Source: Membranipora membranacea (lineage: Eukaryota > Bryozoa > Gymnolaemata > Cheilostomatida > Membraniporidae). From it: DNA of 64,000 nucleotides. The position numbers and the translations under genes were made by a program. Within the stretch, counting starts at the first letter, position 1. Each line of letters begins with the position of its first letter. Location: the NCBI GenBank assembly GCA_914767715.1, contig OU612073.1, positions 13,640,001 to 13,704,000 of the forward strand, read 5' to 3'. Below, one piece after another: positions 55,906 to 64,000 of the stretch. The notes under the pieces are model-generated. The model searched no databases. It was not told where the DNA came from and was given only the letters and a program-made list of their open reading frames with translations.

Positions 55906-57094
55906 ATTAAGTGATCATTTTTATTTCTTAATTTCGATTCTTCACACATTTAAGAATATTTTTGGGCGTGTTGTACCTAATCACTCTTTCCGTGACACTG
56001 ACAATGTTTGACTGGCCCTGATCCTCGAGTTGTCTCGCTGTAATACTGAAACATTGATTTTCCATCATGCTGCATTTCCATCATGCAATTTTCTTTCAAA
56101 ATGGCTTTTCCTGTCGCTTTGAATTTGTGTTGGGTAGAATTTTTGCTAAACAAATACACACATGAACGCACATGGGTTGGACCAACACCATTTGGTTTCA
56201 GAATAAAGTGAAGATTTATTTTAAGTAACAGAAGAAAAAACACTTTCATATTTCAAAGCATTGAAAGAAAGCAAATATAATTTTTTGACAATATTTCCTA
56301 GAGACAATTGAGTGATTGAGGCGTAAGCTATATTAAAAGAAGCATATATTGTGTATATAATGTATATGCCGAGAGCAGAATGGTGCAAAAAGTGACTGAA
56401 TAGTTAAAAGCTTGGCAAAGATTGGAGCTTCATCAAAATCTAACGGCAGTACAAAGGCTAAAGGTCGACAGCTTCCTCAGTTAGCAGTATTATATGGAGA
56501 AAAAGAACAACAAAACAGATCTGTTGTTATCTATGTACAAAATAAGAGTCAGCAGCGGAGAAATAGCTAAACAGCAGCAAACTCAATACAGACAACACAT
56601 AAGGAACGTCAGAGTAAATTATATAAACACAAAATATGAATTGCGCCTTGGACCAGTATCGTGCACGAGTTTCAAACTAAGGTAGCCGACTGAAAAATAA
56701 CATGAATATACAGTTAGTGTAGGTTATTGTAGAATCTAGACAATTTCTTTTTCCTAATTTTACAAGTCTACACTAAATACCCGACAGTGGAACATTGAAT
56801 TAACATGATCAGTAGGCAAAACAAATGAGGCCTAATACTGCAACGGCAGCAAAAATGGAATAATAATCAAACAATTATATGTGCCATAAACAAAAAAAAA
56901 ACATGTAGTTGATATTCGATAATCCACTCAGAGCCTGGCCACCAGATCTAAGCATACAGTAGTAATACTTGCTAGCTCAGTACTTATGAATATTACAAAA
57001 TTATGCAAACACTATTTTTACATGATTGGAAAATATACATATATCAATTATAGAATAAATAGAAATAATAATCTATATACTGAACTGCTTTAAA

Positions 57095-57100
57095 TTTATT
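57095..57100 (-). other. Polyadenylation signal AATAAA of the agrin-like gene
   Basis: AATAAA on the minus strand, about 176 bases after the TAG stop at 57276-57278. It supports the view that the gene really ends there. Confidence 0.5.
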
Positions 57101-57275
57101 TGTGGTAAATAAATGTATTACCTAACGCAATCAGGGAATGGCAGTGCTTAGGATATTGGTACAAATATGTCCTGAAATAGACGGAGTTCCATTCCCTTAT
57201 TTTGAGAAGTTATTGAGGAGGTGTAACACCACCCTTCCTTTGACTAGTATATATGTTTGTGGATCATTGTCAGAT

Positions 57276-60200
57276 CTAGGTGAGATGTACTTGTATAGGA
57301 TCGCATCTGTAACCTTCCAATACAGGCTGACATATGTGATTCTCTCGGCAAGGGTTAGGGTGGCAGGGAGCTCCGTGGTATCTTTTTATATCATACAGCA
57401 TGCTGGCAGCATGGAATAAATCGCTGATATCTTCTCCATTTATAGAAACCTGACAAATACAAAGTATTAAAAGTCAAATAAGTACTGACTTTGTTAGGTG
57501 AGAGTTATCTGCTCCTTGAATTAGGATTGACAACTCTGTTTGCTATTAATTGCTTTAATAAATATTCTCGCAACAATCTCACTGATCTCAGTTGCTTTCA
57601 GCATAGAGTAACTCCTATAGGGTGATCATAACTTTGTGTTGTCATCTAGTCAGTGTTTAAATCCCTGTGGAATATTGTTAGGAATTAATTTCCAAAATTG
57701 AAATTGTCCAAAACTAAAACTTGTTAAGTGATCACTCACCCATTGAATCACTCCGACAAGACCAGGAGTATGTAAGTATTCCTCACTGTGATGTACACCA
57801 GGAGGTATCGCTCCTAGGGTCACATGGTCCTGGATATTCAGGTACTTCATCTCACCCTAGTTAAGTAAAAGATATCAGTAGTAATGAAATAACTCAACAA
57901 ATTACCAACAATAGAAGCTTTAGGAGTGTGATTAACTCCAAAATTTGATAACTCATCTCATCAATTAGTTTTTAGTGTAATCGAGAGGTTAGAGACACTC
58001 CTTGGTGTAATTCTGTTAACTATTATTGGTGATTATTGAAATACCGAATAGACTGACATGATACACTCTGCGAAGCATTTGAGATCATTGATATGCGTTT
58101 GGATTCTGCATAGTCAACAAATAAATTGCAGACTATCATTGTGTGACAAACCTTTGCAGATATTGTGACAGGATCATCGCCATTCAGAGAAAGGGTTGCT
58201 TTTTTTCCTACTTTAGAAAACTCTACAAAGTTCCATTTCTTAGGTGTTATTACACCATCCATCCTGAAACATCAACAGTTTAGTTAAGAAAACACAATCT
58301 CTGATATCAAAATGTGAGCAAAGTTAGTTGTCATGGTAATGCTAAATATTAAGAAAGTTAAACAACCTACTGCCCACGTAGAAAGATAATGTAAGTAATA
58401 GTGTAAAAGTGTACACATAATTACATTCAAGAAGAAATGAAGGCAATTCTCAATAAATTAAGAAGAAAAATAATATTTAAAAATTTTAAAGATTTTATGT
58501 TTAGCCCTGAGGCCAACTAAATAATATGAGTTGATATAACACTAACCTGAGAGTTGTGAGTCCTGAGCCAAGGTCAAACCTCAGTACAGGGCTATAGTTC
58601 TCAAATGAGAGTAAGATAAAGTCTCCTGTTCCATCTGTACTGTGACTCCCGTAGAGTAAAACTCCTATAATATTATAGAGAATTCTCAATTTGTAAGGTA
58701 TGGTGGTATCTGTGCATAAGTTGGAAATTACCCAAGTTGAACTAGTGATTGAATTGAACGGTGTTGATTTAGAATGGGTCTGGGTCAATGGGTCTGCTAC
58801 GTTACGGGAAAGAGGGCTGGCATTTTGATAGTTTTTATTTTGTTTATAAAAAGGAGCTGGACTTTCTCCAAGCCGCTAAATATCATATTTGTACTCACCA
58901 TCTGGCTGTTTTGTGCTAAATATGATAGTAGCTGTCATATTATATTCTACTTCATGCCGTAATCTGTATTCAATATAGCTGGAGCCAGAAAACCTGGGGA
59001 GTTCTACCACGTACCGACTAATACCATTGTATTTATCTCTCAGTCTACGCCCTCTTGTCATAAGGTCGCGTGTTGACTTGGGCCTGAGCTGACAGTTTGC
59101 TCCTAAAATGAAAAATTACATAGATACACCTCGCTGACACAGCATTAGAAGAGATTGTTTCATCCTGCATCTCCCTAAAGACAATCTCAATATTATCATT
59201 TCTTTGACCTATCATGCCCTACCCATGTCCATTTGTTCACTAACTAACCCAACATCTTTTGAACATCTGAGTAACACAGCCTGATGAGGTTTGCATCTGA
59301 ATTTGCTCAATTAACACTGGTATTTCTTTGAGTTTTCTATGGTTTTGAGAGTAATAATCTTACCACTGAAGCCGTTTCTGCATTCACATATATAGTTGAA
59401 TGTGTTGACCATCCTGCAGATTCCGTCGTTCTGACACGGATCCTGTATAAGACATGGGTTACTCTGGCACTCACCTGAAACGATTATACAACTGTATTAC
59501 CTTATAAAATGGTACCTAGTAAAACTATTATCTTATAAAATAGAACTAACAGACAAACAACAGAAAATTACATTGTCTGTGCTAAACCCATTTAGTTTCA
59601 ATCTGCTGCAAAGTCTAGGTTTTTTTTCAAAATGAATTGATGGACATTGAATGGTTGATAGTGAAGTGCAACTCCTGCGATCAAGGCATAGTCCGAGGAC
59701 ATAAACTATGAAGAGGCAATTGATGGAATACTACCATATATTCCAGAATCTTTCTGGACTATTAGGTTTCATTTGATAGAGAAACTCATCAGAATTGTTG
59801 GCTTCTAGAGAGGCAGCACTGCTAATCATAGCACATGCCCTGAGGTCAGACTACTACAGATTACACAAATGAATTTCCTCAACTCACCAATATTTCTGCC
59901 TGCTAAGATGAGCGATTCCTGGAGATTCGAAGTGAGGTCAAAGTTTGTACCGGTTTGAGAATCATGTATCATTGATATACAGCCGGATAGTCCTTGAGTT
60001 ACCTGTCCCAAATTACGCTTTACCCTAAAAAGAAAGCATGAAGAACTATTTAATGGAGTGAAACAATGACTGATGAGGTAATGTGACAGTAGATGAAAAT
60101 TTGATAGGGGGGGGTCTTTCGATTAGAAACAGCGAGAATCGCAATCTGATGTGAGTGAGTTAGACCATCTTGGGTGTCGCTCATACATAGCTCACTCAAT

Positions 60201-63200
60201 GATGGAACTATATAAGTTTTGAGTGATTGATTTGAGACGATTTTGTCTAATTGAAAGACCAAGTGAGCAATAATTTTGAGCTACGTGATAGTGAAAATCC
60301 GCTTTAGTAAAGCATCACTCATTTTAATTGAAAGCTATCTCACCTTTTAGGTATTTTCTGAGTCACATCCTCTCGTACATGTCCAACTAGTAGCTCTGGG
60401 TCTACATTCAGTCCAGTGTGAGTCCCAGGAGCCTCCATATACACCGTGTTATTATATCCCATAATCCCCAGCTCTCCTGATAGGCCAGTTCTCTTTATCC
60501 ACAGTGTGTATTTCCTGTTGATGATGAGCTTGTCTTCGCTACGGAGTAGAGCAGCGCCACCGCCAGTATCAAACCTGTCAAATATGAAGGATAAGAATAA
60601 TAAATAAATATAGTTAATAAATAAATATGAACTTTGCTTCTTTGTGTTAAAAGAGAGGAACAAAATCATGTGACCATGTTTTACATTAATTGTATGTGCA
60701 GATGATACAATGATACCATAATATAATAAGCTGGTACCAAAAAACACAGTCTAGTCCATCAATACATTAAATGTTAAATGAATAACCTTGAGCTCTATCT
60801 GGACTCAGGAGTGGTAGATTAGTGATGGAATGTGAGAGGTTTCTAGTAGTGAACAGTCAATATTTCTTAGACTATTAACTGTTAGATATCAATAGTTTAT
60901 GCCATATCGTTTAGTTGCTTACCTGAATTCTAAATGTCCGTCATTTATCACAAGAGACACAAAGTCACCTTTGCCTGTAGATCTGCCTGCGTACAGGATG
61001 ATACCAGTAGCGTTAGTTGGTATCACAGTTAGCCTGAGGTGGAAGGCTGAGAACGGGTGCTCCCACCCCACCAGCCTCATATAACTGTTACCACTGAAGC
61101 TAGGCACTGTGAACATGTTTCCTGTCAAAGAAAGCAAGGTTGTCAGGAAGCGGCAAAGTAAGCAATTCTTAAACACTAAAATGTTTTTCGACTTTGTTAA
61201 CTTTTCCACCCAGTCACACAAGTTAATAAGCCTTTTGCCAACTTAGCATCAGAAATAATATGCATTCAGCTTACTACAATGCTGGTTTAATAAAAAAACA
61301 TGATAATATATTATCTCCACCAAAGAAATAGTGTGACGGTATATCAGCCCTTTTATGAACCCTATAAAATGGTTTAATATAAATAATAAACTATGAATAT
61401 TCATACCTTCGTCACATTTCCTTCCTGTCCAGAAGGCAGGACACAGACAGACAAATCCTACTCTGGAGTCGACCTTACACGTAGCTCCGTTGTGACAGGG
61501 GTCAGAATCACACTTCACAGCTGCTGTAATTAGATTTACAAATATAAACAGAAAGAGACTAGAGGAAACATCAACTCAATTGTCCGTGCTTCATTCAAAT
61601 ATCATATTTCTTTCCACCAAATCTCGAGGCAGCAATGAATTATTAGACGCTAAAGGAGGCATGACATGTTTAAATCCATCTCGTCATCAAAATATTTCAT
61701 TGGGTTATGTAATATTACTCAATCACTTACCAACTACATCATGAGGAGTGGATACAGATTCCTTGGTGTCCACGACTTCTTTTGAAGGCTCATCGGCTAT
61801 AAATAAACCAATCAGTATGAGATTTGTGAGAACCTCATTGCGCAATATTTTTTATGGAGAAAGTTGTCCTCCTCTAATATAGTCACAGACAACTCCGGTC
61901 CAAAAAATGTGACTGTAATATTCAACCATGCCTCAACATGGGGGAAAAACTAATTACAATTTTTTAAGATAGTAGTTGTTGCTCTTGGTACTCATGGCCT
62001 AAAACAGTATGAGAAACATCAAGGACAAAATAGCATATGGCACATTTATTTGAGTGTAAGCTATCTTGTAAAGAAAGATACGGTGAATAATAAAACAATA
62101 CCTAGCAATATTCCGCCCCACCAGGAGTCCCAGGCGCTTTCTGTGATAAAGAAAAAGAGACAAAACATGAAAATAAATATCATTCCAACATTCAACAAAC
62201 AATTTACATGGTTTCATGCCACAGAATTACCAACCAAATAGAACTAAGGCCGATGAGATAGCAACTTAAGTGACAGATCAAAGTTATCGCAATTTGTGAA
62301 GTAGTGGCAGCACATAACAAGTATGCATATGCAAAGCGTGTATAACACAACCCCTGTCTCATGACTAACAAAAAAGGAACAACAGTTTCCACTCACTCGC
62401 TTTAGTTGTGGGTTCAGGGGTCGTGGTTGTGGTTGTGACAGGGTCCGTCTTTTGTTGGCATGGGCCTCTCATCACTTCTTCGAGATCACCATCTTTACAA
62501 GCCTTACGCCTCAGCTGACAGATATTCACATAAGTTTGACCATCCGAACCACAGATATATTCCTGACAAGTTATAATCGACAGCTATTATCACAAGTTAT
62601 TGGATTCGTTTGAATAAAACAAAGAAATATTATCCTGTAATTCTTATGTTTTATGAAGAAGGCATTGCTGAGCTGGTTTGGGCCACAGGAGTAAATCACT
62701 AGAATCGTCTACACATTAAACCATCCCTGCATTCAAACTTTTGTTATTGAGGTTTAAAACTGTTCCAGAATAGATACATAACTTCTGATAGGCTTACCAC
62801 TTTATCACCACACTCATAATCACATGTGCACTCAGCTTTGTCCTCATCGTTCACAACACACTGACCATTCTTCCCACAATTCTTTGTATCACATGTCTCC
62901 GCTTCCTGTGGGTCTGTGGTCATGTCATCAGGTACTACACATCCCTCTGATGTCAGTATCTGACCTTCTTCATGGCAGCGATCACATTTCAGACCTGGTG
63001 AGAGAAACATATGTCATTAATGAATTAATAACATATCTTGAAGTTAACAAAATTGTAACAAAATCAGGTCTTTGGTATCATTCTAGAGTTCTCAGTCTAA
63101 TTTAAAATACTGCTCTAATTTCATAAACAGTCTGCGGCCCAGTCTCAACTGGTTTTCTCTCAATGTTGAGATGAGAAGGTACTAAAAAGCAAATATTATA

Positions 63201-64000
63201 ATGATAGTTTCATCCCAACTTTTAGTGAAAATCAGTAGAACCGGAAACCTGATTCGGTCACTTTAACAAAATGGAAAGCCGAAGAGCACAGGTTAGTTGG
63301 CCCATCGAATACCAGGGCAGCCTATCTGATAAGGGCAGAATCTAACAAACAGAACACATAGACTTACCAGTGACTCCCTCCCTACAGAGACATCTGCCAA
63401 CATTCTGTTCACAGTCTGGTCTGGTTGAACCAAGAGCGTTACACTGACAAGCTGTAAGTATAAAATCAATGTATAATAAAAGCCTGGTTTGTAGACTGGT
63501 TACCCAGGCTTCCAAATCTTCCAGGTGCAGAGACCAGATCAGATATACTCAGTTATAAGGAAGCATACAATGACAAAAACTACAACACGCATAGTATATA
63601 ACATCCGTATGCAAAATAACTTGGTTTTCGAAAGCAAATAATTAAAAAAAAGCGGAGTGCTTAATATAGTAATAGACGTAATATGAGCGCCAAACAAAAT
63701 AGCATATAGAAGAGCGATCATTCGAAGGAACATGCCAAACGGACCAATTTACACGAAACAAATGCATCCACTATGTTTTATTGGCATCCAAGTGGTGGCA
63801 TCTGTGGGCTTCTATTCGAAAGTGGGTCCTGTAGATCAAAACACAATAAACACCATAAATCTTTGGCGATTGTGTCCGTGATGAGGACTTACGAAGGCAT
63901 CCCTCGTTCTTCTGAGTGTTGATGAGACGGATGCCCCACCATCCTGATTTACAAGCATCACAAGTCCTGCCCACCACTCCAAGCTTACAGTCACACTGGA
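57276..64000 (-). CDS. AGRN: Agrin-like matrix proteoglycan, C-terminal 712 aa, 15 exons (5' part outside window)
   Basis: Exons, 5' to 3': 63893-64000 (cut by the edge), 63368-63451, 62798-62994, 62397-62562, 61731-61796, 61407-61523, 60923-61121, 60344-60574, 59888-60024, 59364-59474, 58899-59102, 58547-58664, 58152-58263, 57740-57856, 57276-57449; frame kept to the TAG. Counting from the window edge: part of one laminin-EGF (1-35), a second (36-82), a Kazal/follistatin unit (~97-164, with ICGSDGQTYVNICQL), a Thr/Ser-rich spacer (169-206), EGF (~211-244), LamG1 (~250-430), EGF (435-476), LamG2 (~490-665) and the first half of another EGF (684-704), then IQVHLT-stop. Laminin-EGF next to Kazal, then EGF/LamG units, is the agrin order. 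Compared with vertebrate agrin, the SEA domain and third LamG are not seen. Agrin-type proteins are secreted matrix proteoglycans that bind laminin and cell-surface receptors. Perlecan also alternates LamG and EGF but lacks Kazal units. Confidence 0.82.
60113..60260. mobile_element. 148 bp inverted-repeat element with GGTCTTTCRATTAGA ends
   Basis: The left end GGTCTTTCGATTAGA (from 60113) and the right end TCTAATTGAAAGACC (to 60260) are reverse complements with one mismatch. The internal AATCTGAT and GTGAGTGAG blocks match the element at 10724-10940. It lies in the intron between exons 60344-60574 and 59888-60024 of the agrin-like gene. Confidence 0.75.

Larger units (their letters stand above)
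50923..57094. other. RUNX upstream intergenic region
   Basis: About 6.2 kb between the RUNX first coding exon and the 3' end of the agrin-like gene; both genes are on the minus strand, so this should contain the RUNX promoter and any 5' UTR exon. I see no exon that joins a known protein. It contains a long direct-repeat pair with a minisatellite (54644-55634), a tRNA-like stretch, a partial inverted-repeat element (55836-55905) and small hairpins, for example GCCAGCATG..CATGCTGGC near 51981-52020. Confidence 0.5.

Noticed and set aside
62095-62150. Possible micro-exon of the agrin-like gene (AAAGCGCCTGGG..., with CAG before and GTATTG after)
   Set aside because: In the required phase it ends in an in-frame TAG; skipping it gives a clean join from 62397 to 61796.

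Overview
This is a 64 kb stretch of an AT-rich animal (metazoan) nuclear genome. Every convincing coding region is split into short exons joined by GT..AG introns that stay in phase from exon to exon. The gene content is animal-specific: a Runt-domain (RUNX) factor with a Groucho-recruiting VWRPY end, an agrin-like extracellular-matrix proteoglycan and a VWA7-like surface protein, alongside the pan-eukaryotic factor eIF1A. Compact introns and moderately large intergenic spaces with many short inverted-repeat elements suggest an invertebrate, quite possibly a non-bilaterian. I cannot name the phylum from the sequence alone.

Layout, left to right: (1) 1-2.8 kb, no gene, repeats. (2) 2.85-8.57 kb, minus, 9 exons, an 812-residue nuclear protein, probably of the CARF/ALS2CR8 family, with an AT-hook. 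(3) 8.57-11.25 kb, divergent intergenic space rich in foldback elements. (4) 11.26-19.38 kb, plus, 15 exons, PAXBP1/GCFC homologue (828 aa). (5) 20.44-32.44 kb, minus, 14 exons, VWA7-like type I membrane protein (1017 aa) with a 5.6 kb first intron. (6) 33.2-34.7 kb, minus, a collapsed pseudogene copy of gene 5 including its promoter and 3' end. (7) 34.97-40.72 kb, plus, 6 exons, eIF1A (162 aa), with a LINE relic, an old duplication and a tRNA-derived SINE in its introns. (8) 42.0-50.92 kb, minus, 9 exons, RUNX (444 aa). (9) 51-57.1 kb, intergenic, with a ~245 bp direct-repeat pair around a 12-bp minisatellite. (10) 57.28-64 kb, minus, the last 15 exons (712 aa) of an agrin-like protein that continues beyond the window.

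The genes are not an operon or one pathway. PAXBP1 and RUNX act in the nucleus, eIF1A in translation initiation, and the VWA7-like and agrin-like proteins at the cell surface or matrix. I rebuilt the exon models by hand from splice sites and phase, and each of the six models closes in frame; that is the main support for them. The less expected items are: a VWA7-like protein anchored by a C-terminal membrane segment whose VWA domain shows no metal-binding motif; its tandem pseudogene with a palindrome inserted in the remnant first exon; an agrin-like protein that stops inside an EGF repeat before a third LamG domain; and several inverted-repeat element families with more than one member in the window.
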